DNA of 64,000 nt, from the NCBI GenBank assembly GCA_963921305.4, contig CAWUEX030000003.1:434001-498000 (forward strand), given 5' to 3'. Origin of the DNA: CAWUEX02 sp963921305 (lineage in GTDB: Bacteria > Pseudomonadota > Alphaproteobacteria > Rhodospirillales > Rhodospirillaceae). Every line of letters begins with the position of its first letter. Position 1 is the stretch's first letter. This document shows positions 54,190-62,949 of the stretch, piece by piece. Under the pieces are notes generated by a model that did not search any database, was not told where the DNA came from, and saw nothing but the letters and a program-made list of their open reading frames with translations. Position numbers and translations under genes: made by a program.

Positions 54190-54984
54190 ATGGCCGAAGC
54201 AGCAGTTGAGAGCGATCTCAGCATCCGCGAACAAGTCAGCGAGGAGGAGTGGGCGTTGCGGGTTGATCTTGCGGCGTGCCACAGACTATCGGCCCACTTT
54301 GGTTGGACAGACCACGTTTTTGGGCACATTACGGCCCGCATCCCGGGGCCCGAAAAACACTACTTGATCGGTCCCTTTGGATGGTTCTTTGACGAAGTCA
54401 CAGCGTCCTCAATGGTCAAGATAGACCAAGATGGTAATGTGCTGCTGGATGAGACAGGGCTCAGCTTCAACCTAGGTGGCTTCATCGTCCATGGAGCGAT
54501 TCATCAGGCCCGTGAAGACGCCCATTGCATTATCCACTTGCACGACAGCGATGGGATCGCCGTATCAGCGCTAAAGGACGGCTTGCTACCCATCAATCAG
54601 GATGCCATGGCCGTCATACATGATGTCGCTTACCACGATTACGAAGGTTTTGCGATTGACACAGAGGAGCGCGAACGATTCGTCGCCAATGTCGGTGAAA
54701 AGAACTACGTCATTTTGCGTAACCACGGCCTGTTGACCATGGGTCCTACAATGGCGGATGCCTTTTCTCGTTTTTACGCTCTACAGAAGTGTTGCGCTAT
54801 GCAGGTCAAAACGCTGGGGTGCGGACTGGATGTCATTTATCCGTCACAGGAAATACAAGACAAGGTAAGAGATCAGTTCACTGGTCAAGTGACCGATGGT
54901 GCAAACCTACCGTTGGTGATTGACATCGCTTGGGATGGACTGCTGCGCAAGCTCGACCGCATCGACACCAGCTATCGAGACTGA
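54190..54984 (+). CDS. Class II aldolase/adducin-domain protein
   Basis: 264-residue class II aldolase. Zinc ligands His116 and His118 are in IIHLHDSDG and His179 in RNHGLLTMG. The domain catalyses aldol or decarboxylation-type reactions on hydroxy-keto acids or sugar phosphates. It precedes the DUF849 gene by 140 bases, so it could supply or use a keto acid of the same route. No equivalent was found in module A. Confidence 0.88.
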   Translation: MAEAAVESDLSIREQVSEEEWALRVDLAACHRLSAHFGWTDHVFGHITARIPGPEKHYLIGPFGWFFDEVTASSMVKIDQDGNVLLDETGLSFNLGGFIVHGAIHQAREDAHCIIHLHDSDGIAVSALKDGLLPINQDAMAVIHDVAYHDYEGFAIDTEERERFVANVGEKNYVILRNHGLLTMGPTMADAFSRFYALQKCCAMQVKTLGCGLDVIYPSQEIQDKVRDQFTGQVTDGANLPLVIDIAWDGLLRKLDRIDTSYRD

Positions 54985-55124
54985 GCTCCAACCTTTCCGG
55001 GGTGATTAAGACGCGCTTATCGGGCAAGGACGGTGGCGAATAGCTCCAAATCGGTGGTGTTAACACTGGGTATGTCCGTTTGTTCAGCCCGTCAGCACAA
55101 AGCACCAATCACGGATTGCGGTGA

Positions 55125-56009
55125 ATGAACAAAGACGTCGTATTGACATGCGCTTTAACAGGCGCAGGAGACACGGTTGAGAAGAGTCCTCATGTCCCCG
55201 TCACACCGCAACAAATTGCGGACGCTGCCATTGAAGCGGCTAACGCTGGCGCATCTGTCGTTCATGTTCACGTACGCAATATAGAGACCGGAAAGGGTGG
55301 ACGGGATCCTGGCCATTTCCGAGAAGTGGTTGATCGCATAAGGGACTCGGGGACGGATATCGTTCTTAACTTAACCGTGGGCATGGGCGCACAGTTGCAG
55401 TTGGAAGATCAAGATCCGCGTAAAGTTGGTCATGAGACTGACTTGGTATCAGCTGAAGAACGCTTCCGGCATATCGAAGACTTGAGACCAGAGATCTGCA
55501 CTCTTGACTGCGGTTCCATGAACTTTGGCGAAGATGTTATTGTTATCAACCGCCTCACGGATCTCAGATATATGGCCAAGAGGGCGCAAGCCCTTGGTGT
55601 CAAACCAGAACTAGAAGTGTTTGACATGGGCCAAATGCAACACGCCTTGACCCTTATCCACGAAGGGCTCATTGACGATCCGTGCCTATTCCAATTTGTG
55701 CTCGGGGTACCTAGCGGCGCGCCAGCCACCGCAGAAGCTATGATGGTACTGAAGAACATGTTGCCTGCTGGGTCCAACTGGGCAGCATTCGGAATTTCTC
55801 GATCGGAAATGCCTATGGTGGCGCAGGCAATGTTGCTGGGAGGCAATTGCCGCGTAGGCCTCGAAGACAATCTATACTTGTCTAAGGGCATATTGGCGAC
55901 GAATGGCCAGCTCGTTGCAAAGGCAAAGAAGATTATTGAAGAGTTAGACGCACGGGTGCTCACACCTCAAGAAGCGCGTGAGAAACTAGGCCTAAAGAAA
56001 CAGTGGTAA
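55125..56009 (+). CDS. DUF849 beta-keto acid cleavage enzyme (BKACE), copy B
   Basis: 294 residues, collinear with copy A at 5346 without gaps. Zinc ligands HVHV (His47, His49) and VGLEDN are kept, but the residue after the ligand motif is Arg-Asn rather than Arg-Asp. The C-terminus is KKQW in both. A 14-base tandem duplication starts at the stop-codon region (55998-56025) and accounts exactly for the longer gap to the next gene compared with copy A. Confidence 0.87.
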   Translation: MNKDVVLTCALTGAGDTVEKSPHVPVTPQQIADAAIEAANAGASVVHVHVRNIETGKGGRDPGHFREVVDRIRDSGTDIVLNLTVGMGAQLQLEDQDPRKVGHETDLVSAEERFRHIEDLRPEICTLDCGSMNFGEDVIVINRLTDLRYMAKRAQALGVKPELEVFDMGQMQHALTLIHEGLIDDPCLFQFVLGVPSGAPATAEAMMVLKNMLPAGSNWAAFGISRSEMPMVAQAMLLGGNCRVGLEDNLYLSKGILATNGQLVAKAKKIIEELDARVLTPQEAREKLGLKKQW

Positions 56010-56025
56010 TGAAACAGTGGTAGTG
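55998..56025 (+). repeat. 14-base tandem duplication at the DUF849 stop
   Basis: AAACAGTGGTAATG is followed directly by AAACAGTGGTAGTG, one mismatch. The DUF849-to-AllA gap is 27 bases here and 13 in module A, a difference of exactly one repeat unit. Confidence 0.7.
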
Positions 56026-56036
56026 AAGAGTAAGGA

Positions 56037-56642
56037 ATGATGGCAGCAACAGGAGTGTCGACGGAAAAACGTGTCCTCAAACCTGTCAAAGCAACACCGG
56101 AGACCCTCAACGGATACGGTTGCTTGATCGGCGAGCCTGACGACAGTGTTCTCGACAAGATTGATTTTTACGGCGCTGACGTTGTGGTCACCCAACCGGC
56201 AGACTTCCATGGCAATGACGACCTGTGCCTCAACCTCGTGTCCTTTAATCCACGAGACTACCAAGTGAAGTGGATGGAATATCATACCAAGCACACCCAA
56301 ACTTTCATTCCGTTGTCAGGCAAGCCATTTTACATGGTGCTCGGCAAACCCACGGCGCGCAGGCCCGATGGGTCTTGGGACGACAAAAAAGCCAACTTGC
56401 CTGACCCAGACACTATTCAAGCGTTTGAGTTTGACGGCACGGGCGGACTGGTCATGAATGTTGGCACGTGGCATGAGGTGCCGTTTCCGTCTGCCGGTCC
56501 GACACACTTTGTCTGTATCTGCACGAATGAGACCAACTCCGACTTGGAACAGGGAGACGACAAGGGTGAATGCGAAGGTGGAGACCTCTCTAAGCGCAAT
56601 ATCGAGAAGCAGTTCGGTTTCACTCTGCACATCGAACCGTGA
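56037..56642 (+). CDS. Ureidoglycolate lyase (AllA) family protein, copy B
   Basis: 201 residues, same length as copy A at 4727 and aligned end to end. The family motifs HTQTFIPLSGKPFYMVLGKP and VMNVGTWHEVPFP are intact. The tandem ATG start follows TAAGGA. It sits between DUF849 and GST genes, so it probably processes the product or a by-product of the BKACE step. A true ureidoglycolate role is unsupported. Confidence 0.82.
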   Translation: MMAATGVSTEKRVLKPVKATPETLNGYGCLIGEPDDSVLDKIDFYGADVVVTQPADFHGNDDLCLNLVSFNPRDYQVKWMEYHTKHTQTFIPLSGKPFYMVLGKPTARRPDGSWDDKKANLPDPDTIQAFEFDGTGGLVMNVGTWHEVPFPSAGPTHFVCICTNETNSDLEQGDDKGECEGGDLSKRNIEKQFGFTLHIEP

Positions 56643-56651
56643 CCACTCAGA

Positions 56652-57314
56652 ATGATTGACTTCTATACGTGGTCCACGCCGAACGGAAGAAAGGTTGCCA
56701 TAGCCCTGGAAGAGATGGCGCTACCCTACGCGATACGACTGGTCAATCTCGGAGAAAAGCAGCAGAAGGAACCTGCATTCCTCAAAATCAATCCAAACGG
56801 TCGCATTCCGGCTATTGTCGACCGAGGTAACAACGACTTCGCCGTGTTTGAGTCAGGCGCTATCCTTCTCTATCTGGCAAAGTTAAGCGGCAAGTTCCTA
56901 CCGCAAGATCCAAAGGGTGAGTCCATCGTTATGCAGTGGCTCATGTGGCAAATGGGCGGACTTGGACCCATGCAGGGACAAGCCAATGTCTTCTATCGGT
57001 ATTTCCCCGAGCGCTTGCCGTCGGTTATCTCCCGGTATCAAAACGAGACGAAACGCCTGTACGGTGTAATGAACAGCAGGCTCGCCAGTACCGAGTTTCT
57101 TGCTGGGGACTATAGTATCGCCGATATGGCTTGCTATCCCTGGATCGCCCAATACCAGTGGTGCGGCCTAACCCTTGATGCCTTTCCAAATCTGACTAGG
57201 TGGTACACTGCGGTCGGAGGTCGCCCCGCAGTAGAGGTTGGCATGACTATACCCGAACCTCAACGTACTCCAGACGCCATAGTGGAAACAGCCAGTCAGA
57301 TTGTAGAAGCCTGA
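56652..57314 (+). CDS. Glutathione S-transferase (Nu-class/YfcG-like)
   Basis: 220-residue GST. The thioredoxin-like N-domain starts DFYTWSTPNGRKV, with the Thr-Pro-Asn motif of Nu-class enzymes; cis-Pro NPNGRIPAIVD and the SNAIL-like ESGAILLYLAK glutathione site are present. The all-helical domain (AGDYSIADMACYPW) follows. It starts ten bases after the AllA-like stop, and the same spacing is kept at the decayed module A copy. Confidence 0.92.
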   Translation: MIDFYTWSTPNGRKVAIALEEMALPYAIRLVNLGEKQQKEPAFLKINPNGRIPAIVDRGNNDFAVFESGAILLYLAKLSGKFLPQDPKGESIVMQWLMWQMGGLGPMQGQANVFYRYFPERLPSVISRYQNETKRLYGVMNSRLASTEFLAGDYSIADMACYPWIAQYQWCGLTLDAFPNLTRWYTAVGGRPAVEVGMTIPEPQRTPDAIVETASQIVEA

Positions 57315-57381
57315 GTCACGCAAAAAATGTGCGGCAGTCAAAATACTGGCATGTGCTTCAGACTGAAATGAGGATGTAACT

Positions 57382-58221
57382 ATGGGAGAGAACCTGATCA
57401 ATCGCGGTTTTATTCGCATAGATGAAGGTCAGGTTCATATTCGCACCTGCGGCGAGAGCAGTGATGATCACCTTCCAATTTATGTTGCCCATCCGTCCCC
57501 AACGTCTGCCCGCGGAATGGAGCCGTACATCAAGTTGTTCGGTGAAAAACGGTTTGTTATTGCCCCAGATACTCTTGGGAACGGTGACTCACCTCCACCT
57601 GCACTGGAGACGCCAGAGATCGATTACTTTGCAGACAGCGTCGTGCGAATTCTCGATGCGATGAAAGTTGATAAGGTCGATTTTTATGGCAGTCATACGG
57701 GTGGACGGATCGGATGTGAACTGGCTATGCAGCATCCAGACCGTGTTCGACGTGTAGTACTCGATGGCATTGTCGAATATGAGCCAGAGCTAAAGAAACA
57801 AATACTTGAGAACTATGCCCCTGCCATTCAACCAGACGACTTTGGTGGTCACCTGTCTTGGGCGTTTCAGTTCATACGCGACCAAGCGGTTTTCTTCCCC
57901 TACTTTATGCGTGATGCGAAGCATGCGTTAAAGAACCCAGGCATTTCGACCGAGCTCCTGCACCTGCATACTGTTGACGTCCTCAAAGCTATTTCCACGT
58001 ATCACAAACCATATATGGCGGCGTTTCGGTATCCCGCGCGTGAACGCATGCCCCATATCAAAGTGCCAGCTTTGGTAATTGCGGCTGAAACCGACTCACC
58101 CCATCTCGTACAAGGCTCAGAAAAGATGGCTGCGTTATCGCAGTTGGCGGAAATGAAAATCGTCCACCCCGGCGTTGAAGCCAAAGTGGCCGCCGCATTA
58201 GAGTTCTTTGAACGTGTCTAA
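57382..58221 (+). CDS. Alpha/beta hydrolase, module B
   Basis: 279-residue alpha/beta hydrolase. The elbow FYGSHTGGRIG gives Ser104 as nucleophile, unusual in having His after Ser; VAHPSPTSAR supplies the oxyanion region and IVHPGVEAKV the probable catalytic His. Similar proteins include haloalkane dehalogenase-like and C-C hydrolases. It is co-directional with the DUF849-AllA-GST operon. Confidence 0.88.
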   Translation: MGENLINRGFIRIDEGQVHIRTCGESSDDHLPIYVAHPSPTSARGMEPYIKLFGEKRFVIAPDTLGNGDSPPPALETPEIDYFADSVVRILDAMKVDKVDFYGSHTGGRIGCELAMQHPDRVRRVVLDGIVEYEPELKKQILENYAPAIQPDDFGGHLSWAFQFIRDQAVFFPYFMRDAKHALKNPGISTELLHLHTVDVLKAISTYHKPYMAAFRYPARERMPHIKVPALVIAAETDSPHLVQGSEKMAALSQLAEMKIVHPGVEAKVAAALEFFERV

Positions 58222-58319
58222 ATGAGTATGCGAGCATTCGACCGGGTTCGCTTTTACTCTCCGGCTGCAGCGAATGAGATCAACGTGATTGAACCGTTAA
58301 AGATTGGAAGCAGAGACAT

Positions 58320-59540
58320 ATGAAATCGCTCAAGATTTTTGCCTGGCTGACACTGGCGGTATTCATTGCCGTCAACATTGTCTATTGGCAAGATCCTTGG
58401 TTGTGGCGCCGTTACGCTGGGTTTTTTATCGGCAATCAACCCCATGAGTCGGAAGGACGAAAGCCTCAGGAAGCGATCGACGGCGGCAATGGCCTGGTTT
58501 TACCGCTGGCCGACGCCTCCAACCGAACCGTAACGGCAGAGGCCATAGACGCGGCCGTTGACTATGCGCGGCAGTGGAACTCTTTCTCCGTGATCGCCGT
58601 TCACAATGGCGTCATTCAGTTGGAATGGTACGCGCCCGGATACGACCGCGCCCGCAAGGCGGAGTCCATGTCCATGCACAAGTCGATCATAGGTATCATG
58701 ATGGGGATTGCCATCGCCGAAGGACGAGTGGGATCAATCGACGATCCGGTCGGCCTGTACATCGATGAGTGGTGGGACGACCCTCGTGGTGAAATTGCCA
58801 TCCGGCATATGCTCAACATGTCGTCCGGTCTGGCCAAGTATCAATTTAACTCTAATCCACTTTCTCACGACGTCGGCTGGCTCAACAGCGGATATTCGAC
58901 GGACGCCATCCTCTCCTTTCCCCTCGCGGAGTGGGCGCCCGGCACTCAGTTCGAATACAACGATCTCAACACGGAGGTCTTGGGGCTGATCCTGAAACGC
59001 GCCTATGGCACGCGGTATGCGCAGTTGCTTGAGCAGAAACTGTGGCGGCCCATAGGTGCGGGCCAAGCCCGGGTGTGGATCGACCGAGTGGGAGGAGACG
59101 CTCACACCGCTTGTTGCTTGACGGCTCCCGCCATGGATTGGGCCAAGGTTGGTCTGATGCTGCTCAACGGAGGGGCACTAAACGGCAATCGCGTTGTGCC
59201 TGAGTCCTGGGTCAAAGAGCTAGCCAAGCCATCGCCCGCGTCGCCGCATTACGGCTACCAGACCTGGCTAGGTACGGAGGACCGGTCCCTCCCCGAAGGC
59301 TTTGGCGACGCCAAACCGATCGGTGATGTTCCCTTATTGGACTCAGATGGCTTTTACTTTATGGGCCGTGGCCAGCAGCACGTTTGGGTCCTCCCCAATT
59401 ATGACCTGGTGGTGGTGCGCATGGGGCCTGCTTTCGCCCCAAAGCCTATCGAATTCGGCTTCAACATCTCCACGATCCCTAATCTCATCGCCCGCGGTAT
59501 CGATGCCAAGGCGGCTGAGATAGCGACGACTAAACAGTAA
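58320..59540 (+). CDS. Membrane-anchored class C beta-lactamase-type hydrolase, copy B
   Basis: 406-residue serine hydrolase with an N-terminal membrane anchor (FAWLTLAVFIAVNIVYW). SxxK is SMHK (Ser118, Lys121) and YxN is YND in QFEYNDLN. Residues HTACCLTAPAMDW match the GCCMM region of copy A at 27207. It is periplasm-facing and probably hydrolyses an ester or amide bond of an imported compound. Last intact gene of the rightward run. Confidence 0.88.
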   Translation: MKSLKIFAWLTLAVFIAVNIVYWQDPWLWRRYAGFFIGNQPHESEGRKPQEAIDGGNGLVLPLADASNRTVTAEAIDAAVDYARQWNSFSVIAVHNGVIQLEWYAPGYDRARKAESMSMHKSIIGIMMGIAIAEGRVGSIDDPVGLYIDEWWDDPRGEIAIRHMLNMSSGLAKYQFNSNPLSHDVGWLNSGYSTDAILSFPLAEWAPGTQFEYNDLNTEVLGLILKRAYGTRYAQLLEQKLWRPIGAGQARVWIDRVGGDAHTACCLTAPAMDWAKVGLMLLNGGALNGNRVVPESWVKELAKPSPASPHYGYQTWLGTEDRSLPEGFGDAKPIGDVPLLDSDGFYFMGRGQQHVWVLPNYDLVVVRMGPAFAPKPIEFGFNISTIPNLIARGIDAKAAEIATTKQ

Positions 59541-59623
59541 AGCAAACCATTCAACAAACATGTGACCCCGACGAGTGTCAATTGCTCAAGTTAGTCAACA
59601 AAGAGCAAAAAACTTCCATATAG

Positions 59624-59983
59624 GGGAAGCTGCTTTCCATCGCAAAGAAACTGAACCGATTGGTGGGTTTAGTTGAAGACGACGTCAATTACATCACAGG
59701 TAAAGAGCGGGTGGACGAACTCGAAAAAGAAAAAGCGAGCCTTCAAATTCAGCTGCGATCTCTGTAAGAGCCTGACTCTGGTCAGCCACACCTCAACCGA
59801 GTCGGACAAATCGAACGGTACCTAGGTCAATTTATAGGACCCGTTTCAAAAACCACCCTGTCAATGGCCCAACCTGTCTTGGACAAGATTCTTATCAGTC
59901 CCCGGACAGGCCGCGGACAACTGTCTATTGAAGTGAACCTCGCATTTTCGAGACAAAATCAAAGCCTCTCAGATGCCCTTTGA
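59624..59983 (+). pseudogene. C-terminal remnant of a large serine recombinase
   Basis: In one frame the sequence reads KKLNRLVGLVEDD, a charged coiled coil (ERVDELEKEKASLQIQL), an in-frame TAA at 59765, then VLDKILISPRTGRGQLSIEV and a TGA at 59981. This order (coiled coil, spacer, D-K-I-x-x-x-P strand) is the C-terminal layout of large serine recombinases of integrative elements. Catalytic and zinc domains are missing. It lies next to repeat R3. Confidence 0.65.
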
Positions 59984-59988
59984 GAGGC
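59955..59988 (-). terminator. Hairpin with U-rich minus-strand tail
   Basis: GCCTCTCA and TGAGAGGC form an eight-base stem; on the minus strand it is followed by TTTGATTTTG. It lies 18 bases from repeat R3, as the terminator at 6402-6436 lies 17 bases from R1. Confidence 0.5.
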
Positions 59989-60006
59989 CGTTGTCATAAA
60001 GGTGAT

Positions 60007-60026
60007 GGTTGCGGGGGCCCACAGCC
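60007..60026 (+). repeat. GGTTGCGGGGG repeat, copy R3
   Basis: GGTTGCGGGGGCCCACAGCC; only this hairpin core matches R1 and R2. It is directly downstream of the recombinase remnant, which ties the repeat family to an integrative element. Confidence 0.55.
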
Positions 60027-60208
60027 ACCTTTACAGAACCAATCTAGTGTTGCGTTAGGAATATAGTTCCTACTCTAAAATAATTAGGCTTTTCGTCGTT
60101 TTGATTGAGATTTATGCCTTGCTGCTGCTTTTCCATTTTTCAAGAAAATTTGGTCTAGGCACCCCCAAGACTCCTCGGATACCTAGTTTTCAAATTCAAC
60201 TTACAGCG

Positions 60209-60823
60209 TTAATTCTTAGCCTGAACCAAAAGAGACCTGACCAGTTCCTCACTAATATATAGTTTTTCATCGTCAGGCCCCGTCATTAACAAAGAGGTTC
60301 TTGATCCATCCGGATTCTCCTTAGGAATGAGATTCACCTCATACCCCGCTTCTTTGACCTGCTCGTAAATCTCCACCGTATTGTCTACGGAGATCATGAT
60401 CCACACTTCGCCTATGCCATTGCGCGACCTGTTGTCTGACGAATCACTCGAACCACCCACTTCAGCGAGCCCAATGTGGCCCAGAGACGTTTCGATGTGA
60501 CCCTTCATGGGCGATCGAACGACCACATATTTTACTTGTTGATCGGGGTCATACCCGAGCCAATCGCCAAAGTATCCTAATGGTGATGGCTTGGGAGCGT
60601 AAAAGACTTCGAAGCCAAGGATATCGCGGTAAAGTTTTAGGCTTTCTTCAATACTGTTCACACGTAAGCTGAGCCGCACAAAACTCGACGCAGACCACTC
60701 AGGCTGCGACGTCGGCCACGGAGCGGGCTCCAAACCTTGAGCCCAAGATTCACCTGTCCAAAGACATGCTAATAGCGAAAGAATAAGGATGCGCGGTCTC
60801 AAATGTAGAGCAACATGGCGCAT
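60209..60823 (-). CDS. Exported VOC/glyoxalase-domain protein
   Basis: 204-residue protein with a Sec signal peptide (ILILSLLACLWTGESWAQ) and a vicinal-oxygen-chelate domain (VRLSLRVNSIEESLKLYRDILGFEVFY). Exported VOC proteins are uncommon. It starts five bases after the stop of the IclR gene, so the two are co-transcribed. Role unknown; perhaps periplasmic binding or isomerisation of a substrate. Confidence 0.8.
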   Translation of the reverse strand: MRHVALHLRPRILILSLLACLWTGESWAQGLEPAPWPTSQPEWSASSFVRLSLRVNSIEESLKLYRDILGFEVFYAPKPSPLGYFGDWLGYDPDQQVKYVVVRSPMKGHIETSLGHIGLAEVGGSSDSSDNRSRNGIGEVWIMISVDNTVEIYEQVKEAGYEVNLIPKENPDGSRTSLLMTGPDDEKLYISEELVRSLLVQAKN

Positions 60824-60828
60824 TCAAG

Positions 60829-61623
60829 TTACGCTGCCGCCGGACTTAGGCCAGAGATTATGCTTTTCGTCATCGCCTTTAATTGCGGAAGCAATTCCGA
60901 AATAGCTTGTGTGTCGGAAACAACGGACGGAATGAACCTTGCAGCAAGAGCGCCGATAACCGAACCACTGACGATCACTGGCACTGCTATCGTTTTTTCG
61001 GGATCTCGCGTTTCCTGATGCACCGCAAATCCTGCGGCTTCAGCCACTTGGACAGCAGCCCGAAACTCATGGACAGCCAACGGCTCAAAGTCATACGTTT
61101 GTCCGATTTCAGATAGGTAATCTGACCTCCGTGAGCTCTCCAAACTAGCAACTGCTATTCGGCCGGATGCCGCATTGATAACGGGATAACGTGTGCCACA
61201 GGGTCGTCGAACAATCGCATACGGATTGTCAAAATCCGTACTCACCATCGTTTCCATTTCAAGTCCATCGAGGCGGGACATTTCCAATGGCCAAATCATG
61301 GATGGCTTAGCTTGCTGAACGACAGACCGCGCGATGTCGGCGGTCTGCTTGCTCAAATCATACCCCTGTGACAATCGATGCACGCGGCTCGATACTTGAT
61401 AAACGTTAGCCCCTTGCGCACGCTCCAAATAGCCGCGCCTTTCTAAAGTACTGATTATTCGGCACGTGGTTGATCTCGGCAGGCCGGCGCGCCGCGCGAT
61501 TTCACTTGCAGTCAAATACTGCGATCTATTGAGCAACTCCAAGACATCCAGCGCCTTGTGCACAGTTTGCAAGTCTTTGTAGTTCGTCGTTGCATCAATA
61601 AGATCGCTTGCCTGATAGCCCAT
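60829..61623 (-). CDS. IclR-family transcriptional regulator
   Basis: 264-residue IclR regulator. Helix-turn-helix YLTASEIARRAGLPRSTTCRII, wing GYLERAQGANVYQVS, linker LSQGYDLS, effector domain to the end with GFAVHQETRDPEKTIAVPV. Closest by eye to the regulator at 41955. It is co-transcribed with the exported VOC gene and follows the nitrilase-like gene by 32 bases. Confidence 0.88.
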   Translation of the reverse strand: MGYQASDLIDATTNYKDLQTVHKALDVLELLNRSQYLTASEIARRAGLPRSTTCRIISTLERRGYLERAQGANVYQVSSRVHRLSQGYDLSKQTADIARSVVQQAKPSMIWPLEMSRLDGLEMETMVSTDFDNPYAIVRRPCGTRYPVINAASGRIAVASLESSRRSDYLSEIGQTYDFEPLAVHEFRAAVQVAEAAGFAVHQETRDPEKTIAVPVIVSGSVIGALAARFIPSVVSDTQAISELLPQLKAMTKSIISGLSPAAA

Positions 61624-61655
61624 AACAAACTAATCCCTCGCCAAGTAACAAAGCC

Positions 61656-62807
61656 CTACCAATTTCGTTTTTCCAGCATGTATCTAGCAGCATCCTGCAA
61701 ATCATCCGGGATGTATTCTAGGGACAGACCAGGGTCCAAGGGCGGCACATACTTCTCAAACACTGGCATGACCATTGCCTTCGGCATGTCCGGCAACCGG
61801 TGAGTCCTTCGGAAATCGGCCATGTTGATATTGGTGTTGATCATTTCCTCATGGATCGACTTTGCCATCGCTACAAGTCGCCCACCGGGACCGTATATGC
61901 TTGTACCTCCGTCATTTTGATACTCTGCATAACCGTCGAGGCCAGGTGAAAAGGACTGGTTGACCGTGATCGTGTAGTTTCCGTTGAACAAAGACGACGC
62001 CTGAGAGTCGATCTGATTAAATCCGCCTGCGGCGAAGCGAATGCCGATCTCCATTCCCTTCATGCTGCAAGCTCGATGTATGTCGGGGTCATATGGCGAG
62101 ATGAGTAACGACAGGTTTCCGATATCCGTCCGCGCCACTGGTAAGACCGCATCCCAGCCATACATTTCGACAAATCTCGGCAATACGTCGTAGACGGAAG
62201 TCGTGTACATCGTCCACTGCGTACTCCGGCGAACGTTGTGCTGCTTCCAGTGATTTGCCGCAACCTCACCGTCCGGCCCAATTAGAATGCCGTTAAGTAA
62301 TACATGGTCCGGCCAGTGCTCTTCATCTTTCACATAAGAGCCGAACGCTACATAACATCCGTGTTCTTTTGCTTTCTTTCCGATCGCCTCAGTTTCAGGA
62401 CCCGGCACTTCAATCGCTTTCTTGAGCGTCTGTTGACGGTCCCCCTCCATCCAACCTGTGATTGGAAACTCATGAAAAACGATCAGGTCCTTTTTTCCAG
62501 CCAAGGAGTTATTAGCTGCGTCGATAAGCTCAAGCATCTCGTTGAGATTCTCACGCATTACGAGCTTCGGATTGTCTGGATCCGGCAAACGAATGCGTGT
62601 CTGAATAGCAGAGACACGGACGACGTTACTTCTGAGTGCGGCTTTCTCGTAGTTCCCGTCAGCAGCTACACTTATGTCGCTGGCCGGCTGAGCCTCCGCC
62701 TCACTTGGCTCGACAATTCCACCTATCGTGGCTACTGAGCCCATCAGTGCAGAAGTCCTCATCGCCGATCGGCGCGTTACGGAATTGGAATCGTGTCTTT
62801 CAGACAT
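61656..62807 (-). CDS. Tat-exported nitrilase-superfamily protein lacking catalytic Cys
   Basis: 383-residue carbon-nitrogen hydrolase fold with a twin-arginine signal (SVTRRSAMRTSALMGSVATIGG, Arg12-Arg13). The catalytic Glu113 is in IVFHEFP and Lys188 in NHWKQHN, but where the nucleophile Cys should be, the sequence reads LSLLISPYDPDI with Ser237. Family activity is amide or nitrile hydrolysis; with Ser the activity may be altered or lost. Start has no strong ribosome site. Confidence 0.85.
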   Translation of the reverse strand: MSERHDSNSVTRRSAMRTSALMGSVATIGGIVEPSEAEAQPASDISVAADGNYEKAALRSNVVRVSAIQTRIRLPDPDNPKLVMRENLNEMLELIDAANNSLAGKKDLIVFHEFPITGWMEGDRQQTLKKAIEVPGPETEAIGKKAKEHGCYVAFGSYVKDEEHWPDHVLLNGILIGPDGEVAANHWKQHNVRRSTQWTMYTTSVYDVLPRFVEMYGWDAVLPVARTDIGNLSLLISPYDPDIHRACSMKGMEIGIRFAAGGFNQIDSQASSLFNGNYTITVNQSFSPGLDGYAEYQNDGGTSIYGPGGRLVAMAKSIHEEMINTNINMADFRRTHRLPDMPKAMVMPVFEKYVPPLDPGLSLEYIPDDLQDAARYMLEKRNW

Positions 62808-62949
62808 TTAGGGCCGCCCCATATTAAGTGCTACGAAGATTATTGTTGCGATGACGCCTCTACACTTCGTCGGCAGGTACGTTCCGCTCGCCGCACCGCC
62901 TTATGTCTTCGACATATCGCTCGCATAGTTATGCTTCAGGCATGAGAAG

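Larger units (their letters stand above)
59541..60208. other. 668-base region with recombinase remnant and repeat R3
   Basis: No intact gene. It holds the serine-recombinase remnant (59624-59983), a hairpin (59955-59988), repeat R3 (60007) and an inverted repeat TAGGAA-TATAG-TTCCTA at 60056-60072. The remainder to 60208 is AT-rich and featureless to me. Confidence 0.5.
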
